Assembly: GCF_026339955.1 (NCBI RefSeq)
Contig: NZ_JAPEPW010000001.1
Location: 2,878,501-2,942,500, forward strand
Origin: Streptomyces sp. NBC_01549
Lineage (GTDB): Bacteria > Actinomycetota > Actinomycetes > Streptomycetales > Streptomycetaceae
Direction of reading: 5' to 3'
Length of the DNA: 64,000 nt
The notes under the pieces are model-generated. The model worked only from the letters and a program-made list of their open reading frames with translations, was not told the DNA's origin and did not search any database. A program made the position numbers and the translations under genes. Position 1 is the stretch's first letter. Every line of letters starts with the position of its first letter. This document shows positions 16,123 through 24,127 of this stretch, piece by piece.

Positions 16123-17949
16123 ATGGGGCACTACAAGTCGAATCTCCGCGACATCGAGTTCAACCTCTTCGAGGTGCTCGGGCGCGACAAGGTGTATGGC
16201 ACCGGACCGTTCGCGGAGATGGACGTCGACACCGCCAAGAGCGTCCTCGAGGAGCTGACCCGCCTCTCGGAGAACGAGCTGGCGGAGTCGTTCGCGGACG
16301 CCGACCGCAACCCGCCGGTCTTCGACCCGGAGACCAACGCGGCTCCCGTACCGGCATCCTTCAAGAAGTCGTACCGGGCCTTCATGGACTCCGAGTACTG
16401 GCGTCTGGGCCTGCCCGAGGAGCTCGGCGGCACCACCTCGCCCCGCTCCCTGATCTGGGCGTACGCGGAGCTGATCCTCGGCGCGAACCCGGCGGTCTGG
16501 ATGTACTCCTCCGGCCCCGCCTTCGCGGGCATCCTCTTCGAGGAGGGCACCGAGGTCCAGAAGCACATAGCGAAGATCGCCGTCGAGAAGCAGTGGGGCT
16601 CCACCATGGTGCTCACCGAGCCGGACGCCGGCTCGGACGTGGGCGCGGGCCGCACCAAGGCCGTCCAGCAGGAGGACGGCTCCTGGCACATCGAGGGCGT
16701 GAAGCGCTTCATCACCTCGGGTGAGCACGACATGGAGGAGAACATCCTCCACTATGTCCTCGCCCGCCCCGAGGGCGCCGGCCCCGGCACCAAGGGCCTG
16801 TCCCTCTTCCTCGTCCCGAAGTACGAGTTCGACTTCGAGACCGGCCAGCTGGGCGAGCGCAACGGCGCGTACGCGACGAACGTCGAGCACAAGATGGGCC
16901 TCAAGGCGTCCAACACGTGCGAGATGACCTTCGGCGACCGCCACCCCGCCAAGGGCTGGCTGATCGGCGACAAGCACGACGGCATCCGCCAGATGTTCCG
17001 GATCATCGAGTTCGCCCGCATGATGGTCGGCACGAAGGCGATCTCGACCCTGTCCACGGGTTACCTGAACGCCCTGGAGTACGCCAAGGAGCGCGTCCAG
17101 GGTCCCGACCTCGCGAACTTCATGGACAAGGCCGCGCCCAAGGTCACCATCACGCACCACCCGGACGTGCGCCGCTCGCTGATGACGCAGAAGGCGTACG
17201 CGGAGGGCATGCGCGCCCTGGTGCTGCACACCGCCGCGATCCAGGACGAGATCCAGGTCAAGGAGGCCGCCGGCGAGGACACCGCCGCCCTGGAGGCCCT
17301 CAACGACCTGCTCCTGCCGATCGTGAAGGGCTACGGCTCCGAGAAGGGCTACGAGCAGCTCGCCCAGTCGTTGCAGACCTTCGGCGGCTCCGGCTTCCTG
17401 CAGGAGTACCCGATCGAGCAGTACATCCGCGACGCCAAGATCGACACCCTGTACGAGGGCACGACCGCGATCCAGGGCCAGGACTTCTTCTTCCGCAAGA
17501 TCGTCCGCAACCAGGGCGCGGCGCTGAACTCCCTCGCCGAGGACATCAAGAAGTTCCTGGCGCTCGGCACGGGCGGCGAGGACCTGTCCGCGGCCCGCGA
17601 GCAGCTCGCCAAGGCGGCCGTCGAACTGGAGGCCATCGTCGGCCTCATGCTCACGGACCTCGCGGCCACCGAGCAGGACGTCAAGAACATCTACAAGGTC
17701 GGCCTGAACACCACCCGCCTGCTGCTGGCCTCCGGTGACGTCGTCGTCGGCTACCTGCTGCTGCGCGGTGCCGCGGTGGCCGCCGAGAAGCTGGAGACGG
17801 CCTCGGCGAAGGACAAGCCCTTCTACACCGGCAAGATCGCCGCGGCGAAGTTCTTCGCCGCCAACGTCCTGCCCGGCGTCACCGGCGCCCGCAAGCTCGC
17901 CGAGGGCGTGGACCTGGACCTGATGGAGCTGGACGAGGCGGCGTTCTGA
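16123..17949 (+). CDS. Acyl-CoA dehydrogenase, long 608-aa form
   Basis: The protein is about 220 residues longer than classic acyl-CoA dehydrogenases and has the extended C-terminal domain of the very-long/long-chain or FadE5-like group. The N-terminal helical domain is followed by the FAD/substrate signature [22 protein letters not shown] (about 158-179). The [27 protein letters not shown] segment (about 425-451) includes the catalytic Glu of the YEGT box. The tail is an Ala-rich helical domain. It oxidises acyl-CoA to enoyl-CoA with FAD. It is monocistronic with a strong hairpin after the stop. Proximity to pirin makes functional coupling plausible. Confidence 0.93.
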   Translation: MGHYKSNLRDIEFNLFEVLGRDKVYGTGPFAEMDVDTAKSVLEELTRLSENELAESFADADRNPPVFDPETNAAPVPASFKKSYRAFMDSEYWRLGLPEELGGTTSPRSLIWAYAELILGANPAVWMYSSGPAFAGILFEEGTEVQKHIAKIAVEKQWGSTMVLTEPDAGSDVGAGRTKAVQQEDGSWHIEGVKRFITSGEHDMEENILHYVLARPEGAGPGTKGLSLFLVPKYEFDFETGQLGERNGAYATNVEHKMGLKASNTCEMTFGDRHPAKGWLIGDKHDGIRQMFRIIEFARMMVGTKAISTLSTGYLNALEYAKERVQGPDLANFMDKAAPKVTITHHPDVRRSLMTQKAYAEGMRALVLHTAAIQDEIQVKEAAGEDTAALEALNDLLLPIVKGYGSEKGYEQLAQSLQTFGGSGFLQEYPIEQYIRDAKIDTLYEGTTAIQGQDFFFRKIVRNQGAALNSLAEDIKKFLALGTGGEDLSAAREQLAKAAVELEAIVGLMLTDLAATEQDVKNIYKVGLNTTRLLLASGDVVVGYLLLRGAAVAAEKLETASAKDKPFYTGKIAAAKFFAANVLPGVTGARKLAEGVDLDLMELDEAAF

Positions 17950-17990
17950 TCCTCCTGACCCTCGCGGTCTGAGGGCATCGCGTCGCCGTC

Positions 17991-18031
17991 GGCGGCCCGT
18001 TCCCGGAGCGAATCTCCGGGGGCGGGCCGCC
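17991..18031 (+). terminator. Terminator after the long acyl-CoA dehydrogenase
   Basis: GGCGGCCCG (17991-17999) pairs with CGGGCCGCC (18023-18031), with an inner CCGGAG/CTCCGG stem. Confidence 0.8.
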
Positions 18032-18154
18032 GTCGCATGCGGCCACAGAGGGCTCGCGGCAGCCCGCCGCCAGATGCCCGTCCTTCACATCCCTCTTACG
18101 AAGGGCTGTCCCCACCGCCGGGAGCGGGACCTCGGGCGTCGTTAAGGTGAACCC

Positions 18155-19495
18155 ATGAGCACAAGCGCCCGCTTCGACCGCGGCCACACCGACGACCTCA
18201 TGACCTTTCTGGCGGCGAGCCCGACGCCGTACCACGCCGTGGCGAACGCCGCCGAGCGGCTGGAGAAGGCCGGATTCCGTCAGGTCGCCGAGACCGATGC
18301 GTGGGAGGGGACGAGCGGCGGCAAGTACGTGCTGCGCGGCGGCGCGATCGTCGCCTGGTACGTGCCCGAGGGTGCCGAGGCGCACACCCCGTTCCGGATC
18401 GTGGGCGCACACACCGACTCCCCCAATCTGCGGGTGAAGCCCCAGCCGGACAGCGGTGCGCACGGCTGGCGCCAGGTCGCCGTGGAGATCTACGGCGGCC
18501 CGCTGCTGAACTCCTGGCTGGACCGGGACCTGGGCCTGGCGGGACGGCTGACGCTCAAGGACGGTTCCTCGCGACTGGTGAACATCGACCGTCCCCTGCT
18601 GCGCGTGCCCCAGCTCGCCGTCCACCTCGACCGTTCCGTCTCCACCGACGGCCTCAAGCTCGACAAGCAGCGTCATCTGCAGCCCGTCTGGGGCCTCGGC
18701 GACCCCGGCGAGGGCGATCTGATCGCCTTCCTGGAGGAGGACTCGGGCCTGTCGGCGGGCGAGGTCACCGGCTGGGACCTGATGACCCACTCCGTCGAGC
18801 GGCCCTCGTACCTGGGCCGCGACAAGGAGCTGGTGGCCGGACCGCGCATGGACAACCTACTGTCCCTGCACGCGGGGACGGCGGCGCTGATCGCGGCGGT
18901 GACGGGCGACGGCTCCCCTTCCGGCTCCGGTTCGGGTTCCGGTTCCCGTGCCGGTTCGGGGCTTACGTACATCCCCGTCCTCGCGGCCTTCGACCACGAG
19001 GAGAACGGCTCGCAGAGCGACACCGGCGCCGACGGTCCGCTGCTCGGCGGCGTGCTCGAACGCTCGGTGTTCGCGCGCGGTGGCTCGTACGAGGACCGGG
19101 CGCGCGCCTTCGCGGGCACGATCTGCCTCTCCTCCGACACCGGCCACGCCGTCCACCCCAACTACGCCGAGCGGCACGACCCGACGCACCACCCGCGCGC
19201 GGGCGGCGGCCCCATCCTCAAGGTGAACGTCAACAACCGCTACGCGACGGACGGTTCGGGCCGTGCGGTCTTCGCCGCCGCCTGCGCGAAGGCCGGCGTG
19301 CCCTTCCAGTCCTTCGTCTCCAACAACTCGATGCCCTGCGGCACCACCATCGGCCCGATCACCGCGGCCCGTCACGGCATCAAGACCGTCGACATCGGCG
19401 TGGCCATCCTCTCGATGCACAGTGCCCGTGAACTCTGCGGCGCGGACGACCCGTTCCTGCTGGCCAACGCGCTGGTGGCGTTCCTGGAGGGATGA
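18155..19495 (+). CDS. M18 family aminopeptidase (probable)
   Basis: The 446-residue cytosolic zinc peptidase shows the M18 (aspartyl aminopeptidase/ApeB) features: FRIVGAHTDSPNLRVKP with a metal-ligand His and Asp (about 88-104), AAFDHEENGSQSDTGADG with the catalytic Glu pair (about 281-298), and a C-terminal GIKTVDIGVAILSMHSARE with the last His ligand. Residues about 249-268 are an unusual Gly/Ser/Arg low-complexity insert encoded by degenerate GGCTCCGGTTC-type hexamers. It probably forms a surface loop that grew by slippage. The enzyme removes N-terminal residues from peptides. Confidence 0.93.
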   Translation: MSTSARFDRGHTDDLMTFLAASPTPYHAVANAAERLEKAGFRQVAETDAWEGTSGGKYVLRGGAIVAWYVPEGAEAHTPFRIVGAHTDSPNLRVKPQPDSGAHGWRQVAVEIYGGPLLNSWLDRDLGLAGRLTLKDGSSRLVNIDRPLLRVPQLAVHLDRSVSTDGLKLDKQRHLQPVWGLGDPGEGDLIAFLEEDSGLSAGEVTGWDLMTHSVERPSYLGRDKELVAGPRMDNLLSLHAGTAALIAAVTGDGSPSGSGSGSGSRAGSGLTYIPVLAAFDHEENGSQSDTGADGPLLGGVLERSVFARGGSYEDRARAFAGTICLSSDTGHAVHPNYAERHDPTHHPRAGGGPILKVNVNNRYATDGSGRAVFAAACAKAGVPFQSFVSNNSMPCGTTIGPITAARHGIKTVDIGVAILSMHSARELCGADDPFLLANALVAFLEG

Positions 19496-19573
19496 CTCCG
19501 CATACCCGGCGCTCCGCCGGGTACCCGGACCGGGCCTGAGAGAAGCCGAGTTGGTCACAAGGAGGCGACACCC

Positions 19574-19839
19574 ATGAGCCGGTGGGGGTCCCCCCATGCC
19601 CTTAAGGCTATGGGGGAGGATGCATCATCCTGATCGCAGCGGGGGCGGTCCTCACATTCGCGACCGACTGGCACATGAAGGGGGTCAACCTCGATCTGGT
19701 CGGCCTCATCTTCATGATCGTCGGACTGATCGGGGTCGTGACGTTCAGCAGCATCGCCAGGAGGCGTCGGGTGGTCATGCCGCCCAGCACCCCGGTGATC
19801 GAGGAGGAGCGGCACCACCGGGGCGGCTACGGCGTGTAG
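19574..19839 (+). pseudogene. DUF6458 membrane protein gene with disrupted 5' end
   Basis: The frame ending at TAG 19837 encodes the body of a small DUF6458-type protein (CIILIAAGAVLTFATDW, then VNLDLVGLIFMIVGLIGVVTF, then a Arg/Pro-rich tail ending GGYGV): two membrane helices, about 80 residues in the family. The normal start codon is missing in that frame. The ATG at 19574 has a ribosome site (GGAGG) but runs into a TGA after 19 codons. A 37-base palindromic repeat (19582-19618) lies exactly between the two. The next in-frame ATG is 19675, inside the first loop. The gene is therefore probably inactivated by the repeat insertion. Confidence 0.65.
19582..19618 (+). repeat. Small palindromic Streptomyces repeat
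   Basis: A G-run, a C-run, CCCCCAT-N12-ATGGGGG arms (19591-19597 and 19610-19616) and a GGGAG end form the short intergenic repeat type seen scattered in Streptomyces genomes. Here it sits between the original start codon and the second codon region of a DUF6458 gene. Confidence 0.6.
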
Positions 19840-19894
19840 GTGACGGTCGTGCGGGTAGCGGCCGTGCGGGTGACGGTGCGGAAGTGGGGGACGG

Positions 19895-20815
19895 TCAGTC
19901 GTCCATCCCCGCCAGCACCAGCGGCAGCCGGTCCGCGCCGCCCTCGGTGAGGCGGACCGGCACGCCCCAGTCCTGCTGGTGGACATGGCAGGCCGGGTAC
20001 TCTCCCCCAGTCTTCGACCGGGAGGTGCCCCCAGCCGGGTCGTCGTCGCAGGACGCGGCCATCGCGGAGACGTGCAGGACGCCCTCCATGACGGCCGGGT
20101 TCAGCTCAAGGGCGCGGGAGAGGTCGGTGCCCGCGCCCTCACCGCCGAGCAGCAGCTCGGGCGGGGTGGAGGAGACCAGGAGTCTGGTGGACGGCCCGTA
20201 GCGGACGTCGAGCTTCTGGCCGGCCGGCGCCTGGAAGATCACGTCCAACTTGAGGGCGCCGGGAGTGACTTCGGTGGCGGCGCGCTGGGTGCGATGGGCG
20301 ACCGACTCCACCCGTACGGCCTCCTCGGGAAGCCGCAGCCGGGTCAGCCGGTGGCGCGCCGACTCCACGACCACGATGTCGTCCCCGACGAGAACCGCGT
20401 CGCTGGGCTCCCTCAAGTCGGTCGCCAGCGTGGTCACTTCGCCGGTCGCGGGGTCGTAGCGACGCAGCGCGTGGTTGTACGTGTCGCTGACCGCGACCGA
20501 GCCGTCGGGAAGCGCCGTGACACCCAACGGGTGCTGGAACAGCGCCTGTTCCGCGGCCCCGTCCCGGTGCCCGAAGTCGAACAGACCGGTGCCGACGGCG
20601 GTGTGGACGGCCCCGTCGAGATCCACCCAGCGCAGGGCGCTCGTCTCGGAATCGGCGAGCCAGAGCCGGTCGGCGGTGGCGGCGAGCCCGGACGGCTGCG
20701 CGAACCAGGCCTCGGCCCCCGGCCCGTCCACGAGCCCCTCGTTCGTCGTACCGGCGGCGACCCCGACGGTGCCGCCCTCCGGGTCGTACGCCCACAGCTG
20801 GTGCACCCCGGCCAT
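19895..20815 (-). pseudogene. NHL-repeat protein, N-terminal half deleted
   Basis: From an internal Met (20815) the frame gives 306 residues of an NHL beta-propeller: MAGVHQLWAYDPEGG, then FAQPSGLAATADRLWLADSE, HPLGVTALPDGSVAVSDTYNH and a C-terminal domain ending LPLVLAGMDD. Family members are about 600 residues, with a thioredoxin-like domain and further NHL repeats before this point. Upstream of codon 1 the similarity stops and the sequence becomes an oppositely oriented AraC gene. No promoter or ribosome site belonging to this gene is seen. A 32-base repeat (20002-20033) is inserted in frame, adding about ten residues (GGTSRSKTGGE) before the PACHVHQQDWG segment. Confidence 0.7.
20002..20033 (-). 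repeat. Small Streptomyces repeat inside the NHL frame
   Basis: On the minus strand it reads as TGGGGGCACCTCCCGGTCG followed by AAGACTGGGGGAG, the GGGGGxACCTCCC-N-GGGGGAG type repeated across Streptomyces genomes. It keeps the NHL frame open while inserting residues that orthologues, as I recall them, lack. Confidence 0.6.
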
Positions 20816-20828
20816 GGCGATCCCCCAG

Positions 20829-21116
20829 CTGGGGACCACGCCGCTGGCCTGGCTCACCGGGGAACGCGTCGCCCTCGCCTGCCGGCTCATCGAGCGCGGG
20901 GAGGAGCGGCTGGACGTGGTGGCGGCCCGCAGCGGCCTGGGCACGGCGGCCAACCTGCGGGCGCGGCTGCGGCGCGAGACGGGGCTGAGCCCGTCGGCGT
21001 ACCGGCGGCGTTTCGGGCCGGGTCCGGGGGAAGGGGTGACGTCCGGTCCCTTCGCGAAGGAGGAGCCGGGCGCGGGTTTTCCGGGATCAGGGGGACGGGG
21101 ACGGATCGGGCTGTGA
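20829..21116 (+). pseudogene. AraC/GlxA-type regulator, only C-terminal HTH left
   Basis: The plus-strand frame LGTTPLAWLTGERVALACRL continues with GEERLDVVAARSGLGTAANL and the signature GLSPSAYRRRFG. This is the last two helices and tail of an AraC family DNA-binding domain, ending at TGA 21114-21116. The amidase-like N-terminal domain and first helix-turn-helix expected for GlxA-type proteins are absent. Immediately upstream (CCCCAGCTGGGG, 20823-20834) the sequence belongs to the oppositely oriented NHL gene. The fragment is a deletion product. Its 3' end overlaps the stop region of the converging lipoprotein gene. Confidence 0.7.
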
Positions 21117-21620
21117 CGTGGGCGTGGCCCGGGATCTGACCTGCTTGCCCCAGGCGTCCGACACCGCCTTCGCGATCTTCGCCGTAAGACCCCCCTCCTT
21201 GGTGAAGGCGAGCCCTCGGCTGTAGTCGCCACCACCACAGCCGTCGGACTGGAAGGTGAGCTTCACGTCGGCGGACGCGTCGATCACGGGGCGGGTGGCG
21301 CCCTTGCGGGTGACCCGGAAGTGGATCGGGCCGGGGTCGGGGTCCACGTCGTGCGGCAACGGGAGCTTCACGTCCGTGATGCCCTCCGGCCGCAGCTCAC
21401 CCTTCGTACACGTACCCCGCGCGCACAGCTCGAAGGAGGCGCCCCCGAGGTCGCCGTACCCCTGGTGGACGAACAGCACGCCGACACCGGAGACGGTGCC
21501 CACGCCGGCGCAGTCCCGCGCGTGGGAGCAGCCGGTCGCGGCCACGAGCAGGACGGCCACGCCGACGACGGCGCGTCTTTCCGCGATCCCTCGCCCTTGA
21601 CCTCGCACCAGACCTCGCAC
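21087..21620 (-). CDS. Putative lipoprotein, 177 aa
   Basis: A basic N-terminus and hydrophobic stretch end in the lipobox LLVAATGC (Cys about residue 31). The mature part contains several Cys residues (CAGVG, CARGTCTKGE, SDGCGGGDYSRG) that could form disulfides outside the membrane, and ends in a Pro/Ser-rich tail. No family is recognised. The first in-frame Met (21620) gives a rather long n-region, so the true start may be an internal GTG near codon 17. The gene converges with and overlaps the AraC remnant by 30 bases. Confidence 0.65.
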   Translation of the reverse strand: MRGLVRGQGRGIAERRAVVGVAVLLVAATGCSHARDCAGVGTVSGVGVLFVHQGYGDLGGASFELCARGTCTKGELRPEGITDVKLPLPHDVDPDPGPIHFRVTRKGATRPVIDASADVKLTFQSDGCGGGDYSRGLAFTKEGGLTAKIAKAVSDAWGKQVRSRATPTSQPDPSPSP

Positions 21621-21702
21621 CAGCGACTTCCTCCCCCTCGCCCACGTCTTCGGAGAGGGCGTAAGCGTGATGATCTCGTGGATCCCGGGAAGCGGTACCG
21701 GT

Positions 21703-22197
21703 ATGAGATTCCTCGTACGCGACCGGCTCCTCGGCTTCGGTGACGACTACTGGATCGAGGACGACCACGGCACCAAGGTGTTCCTCGTCGACGGCAAGGC
21801 CATGCGGCTGCGGGACACCTTCGAGCTGAAGGACACCCACGGGCGGGTCCTCGTCGACATCCACCAGAAGATGTTCGCCCTGCGGGACACGATGGTGATC
21901 GAGCGGGACGGTGAACCGCTGGCGACGATCCGGCGCAAGCGGCTGTCCCTGCTCCGCAACCACTACCGGGTGTCCCTGGTGGACGGTACGGAACTCGACG
22001 TCAGCGGCAAGATCCTCGACCGCGAGTTCGTAGTCGAGTACGACGGAGAGCTCCTGGCGGTGATCTCGCGCCGGTGGCTGCACGTACGGGAGACGTACGG
22101 CGTGGACGTCGTCCGCGAGGACGTGGACCCCGCGCTGCTGATCGCGGTGGCGGTGTGCGTGATCCACCTGGCGGAGAAGGAGCGGGACGAGGACTGA
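21703..22197 (+). CDS. LURP-one-related (DUF567) family protein
   Basis: From the Met at 21703 the 164-residue protein reads MRFLVRDRLLGFGDDYWIED, then repeated strand units with the family pattern LRDTFELKD, LVDIHQKMFALRDTMVI and ILDREFVVEYDGELLAVISRRW. It ends in a hydrophobic ALLIAVAVCVIHLAE helix. LURP-one proteins share the Tubby/scramblase-like barrel. In bacteria the role is unknown, although membrane phospholipid contact has been proposed for the superfamily. An in-frame Met 12 codons upstream is possible. It converges with the nitrilase gene, with one base between the stops. Confidence 0.85.
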   Translation: MRFLVRDRLLGFGDDYWIEDDHGTKVFLVDGKAMRLRDTFELKDTHGRVLVDIHQKMFALRDTMVIERDGEPLATIRRKRLSLLRNHYRVSLVDGTELDVSGKILDREFVVEYDGELLAVISRRWLHVRETYGVDVVREDVDPALLIAVAVCVIHLAEKERDED

Positions 22198-22198
22198 C

Positions 22199-22993
22199 TC
22201 AGCGGTGTGGTGCCGTGAGTCCCAGCATCCGGTCCTTCAACGCCGGGAACTGCTCCCGTGTGGTCGCGACCTTGCCGGGGTCGAAGTCCACCGTGAGCAC
22301 CTGCTCCCCGGCCCCGGCCTCCGCCAGGACCTCACCCCACGGATCGACCACGATCGAGTGACCGGCCTGGGGAACGTCCGCGTGCGTGCCGGCCGTTCCA
22401 CAGGCGAGAACGAACGCCTGGTTCTCGATCGCGCGAGCCTGGGCGAGCAGCGTCCAGTGGGAGCGGCGCCGCTCGGGCCAGCCGGCCGAGACGACGAGGG
22501 TCTCGGCGCCCGCGTCGACGAGCCCGCGGAAGAGTTCGGGGAAGCGGAGGTCGTAGCAGGTGGCGATGCCGACCGTGGTTTCCGGCAGCCGGACCGTCAC
22601 CAGTTCGCCGCCCGCGCCCATCAGCACGGCCTCGCCCTTGTCGAAGCCGAAGCGGTGGATCTTGCGGTAGGCGGCGGCCAGGTCGCCGGAGGGGGAGAGG
22701 ACGAGGGAGGTGTTGTAGAGCGTGCCGTCGGCGTCCCGCTCGGGGATCGAACCGGCGTGCAGCCAGACGCCCGCGTCGCTCGCCGCCTTCGCCATGGCCT
22801 CGAACGTCGGCCCCTCGAAGGCCTCCGCCTCCGCACCGAACGACTCGTAGGCGAACGCCCCCGTGGTCCACAGCTCCGGCAGCACGACCAGATCGACTCC
22901 GGCTTGTTCTCGTACCAGAGCCGCCACACGACGCCGACGCGAATCGACCGATTCGCCGTCGTTTACGTCGATCTGGAGGAGAGAGGCGCGCAC
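22199..22993 (-). CDS. Carbon-nitrogen hydrolase (nitrilase superfamily)
   Basis: From GTG 22993 the 264-residue enzyme has the Glu-Lys-Cys catalytic triad of the nitrilase superfamily: VLPELW (Glu near residue 43), YRKIHRFGFDKGE (Lys near 113) and GIATCYDLRFPE (Cys near 147). This resembles omega-amidase/Nit2-like or YafV-like enzymes that deamidate alpha-keto acid amides. The precise substrate is not deducible. The earlier in-frame ATG at 23113 would add 40 atypical residues, so the GTG with RASLLQIDVN is preferred. It is divergent from a mycothiol-dependent isomerase gene. Confidence 0.9.
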   Translation of the reverse strand: MRASLLQIDVNDGESVDSRRRRVAALVREQAGVDLVVLPELWTTGAFAYESFGAEAEAFEGPTFEAMAKAASDAGVWLHAGSIPERDADGTLYNTSLVLSPSGDLAAAYRKIHRFGFDKGEAVLMGAGGELVTVRLPETTVGIATCYDLRFPELFRGLVDAGAETLVVSAGWPERRRSHWTLLAQARAIENQAFVLACGTAGTHADVPQAGHSIVVDPWGEVLAEAGAGEQVLTVDFDPGKVATTREQFPALKDRMLGLTAPHR

Positions 22994-23147
22994 ACTACCA
23001 CCGTCCTGGCATTCGAGCCGTCCATACAGGCCTACGATCGTCACACCAAAGCACTGCCGGGGTGCCTCACAGCAGCGTAACTTAGCGTCCCAAGACACCC
23101 GCTGCCTGTGCACTGCCCGCGTCCAACCGCCCGAGGGGTCCCGTTCC

Positions 23148-23972
23148 GTGAGTCTGCATCCCAGCCTTCAGTCCTACGCCGACGCCTGGACCCACTCCGT
23201 CGATGCGATATCCGAGTTGGTGTCGCCGCTGGTGGAAGGTGAGTGGAACCGGCGGACGCCCTGCCCCGGCTGGTCGGTGCGGGATCTCGTCTCGCATGTC
23301 ATCGGGCTCGACTGCGAGATGCTGGGCGATCCGCGGCCGATCCACACGCTCCCCCGCGACCTGTTCCACGTGACCAACGAGCACCAGCGGTACATGGAGA
23401 TGCAGGTCGACGTGCGCCGCCACCACACGGCGCCGGAGATGACCTCCGAGCTGGAGTACACGATCATCCGCCGCAACCGTCAGCTGCGCAACGAGTCGCG
23501 GCAGCCGGACGCCAAGGTGCGCGGGCCGCTGGGAACCGAGGTCACCCTCGAGCAGGCGATGCGTAAGCGGGCGTTCGATGTGTGGGTGCACGAACAGGAT
23601 CTCCGGACCTCGCTCCGCGCGCCCGGCAACCTCGACTCGCCCGGCGCGCACATCGTCCGTGACGAGCTGCTCGGGGCCCTGCCGAAGGTCGTCGCCAAGG
23701 ACGCGGGGGCGCCCGCGAACTCGGCGGTCGTCTTCGACATCCACGGGCCGCTGGAGTTCCTGCGGACGGTGCGCGTCGATGCGGACGGGCGCGGCTCGAT
23801 AGACGGCGCCCCCTCTCTCGGCCCGGCCGCCACCCTCACCCTCGACTGGGAGACGTACTTCCGCCTCGCCTGCGGCCGTGTCACGGCTGACGCCGTCTCC
23901 GATCGCATCAAGACAGAGGGCGACCCGGAACTGACCACAGCCATCCTGAGGAACTTCGCGGTCACGCCGTAG
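23148..23972 (+). CDS. Maleylpyruvate isomerase-family, mycothiol-dependent protein
   Basis: The 274-residue DinB/MDMPI-fold protein starts at GTG 23148. The family metal site is visible as a CPGWSVRDLVSHVIGLDCEML segment (His and Glu, about 42-62) and FDVWVHEQDLRTS (His, about 142-154). The C-terminal MDMPI_C-like domain ends near FRLACGRVTADAVSDRIKTEG. Members are mycothiol-linked isomerases or thiol S-transferases. The actual reaction is unassigned. It is divergent from the nitrilase gene and followed by a tandem repeat and a generic Streptomyces repeat. Confidence 0.88.
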   Translation: MSLHPSLQSYADAWTHSVDAISELVSPLVEGEWNRRTPCPGWSVRDLVSHVIGLDCEMLGDPRPIHTLPRDLFHVTNEHQRYMEMQVDVRRHHTAPEMTSELEYTIIRRNRQLRNESRQPDAKVRGPLGTEVTLEQAMRKRAFDVWVHEQDLRTSLRAPGNLDSPGAHIVRDELLGALPKVVAKDAGAPANSAVVFDIHGPLEFLRTVRVDADGRGSIDGAPSLGPAATLTLDWETYFRLACGRVTADAVSDRIKTEGDPELTTAILRNFAVTP

Positions 23973-23989
23973 CGCGGGGTTCTTCGACT

Positions 23990-24053
23990 GCGGGTGGCTG
24001 GGAGCCCGCAGGTGACTGGGACCCTGCGGGTGGCCGGGAGCCTGCCGGTGGCC
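23990..24053 (+). repeat. 18-bp imperfect tandem repeat, about 3.5 copies
   Basis: Units at 23990-24007, 24008-24025 and 24026-24043, plus a partial unit from 24044, share GCGGGTGGCYGGGAGCCY with one to four substitutions each. It is non-coding, between the isomerase stop and the MFS gene end. Confidence 0.8.
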
Positions 24054-24088
24054 TGCCAGTGGATGGAAGGCTGCCGGTCGGTGGGGGG

Positions 24089-24127
24089 GGCTGGTCGCGC
24101 GGTTCCCCGCGCCCCTGAAGGGGCGCT
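24089..24127. repeat. Common Streptomyces repeat at a gene end
   Basis: GGCTGGTCGCGCGGTTCCCC followed by GCGCCCCTGAAGGGGCGC is a dispersed motif I recognise from the ends of many Streptomyces genes. Its GCCCCTgaAGGGGC core can form a hairpin and may act as terminator for the converging genes. Confidence 0.6.

Noticed and set aside
20816..21238. Treating the NHL gene as a 447-residue intact protein
   Set aside because: The first 140 codons are the reverse complement of AraC-coding and lipoprotein sequence and lack NHL or thioredoxin features.
23360..23380. Additional parS at TGTTCCACGTGACCAA
   Set aside because: Only the CACGTG centre is shared; the arms deviate at several positions, and the sequence lies inside a coding region.
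23990..24053. CRISPR array
   Set aside because: The 18-bp units are directly adjacent without spacers and no cas genes are present.
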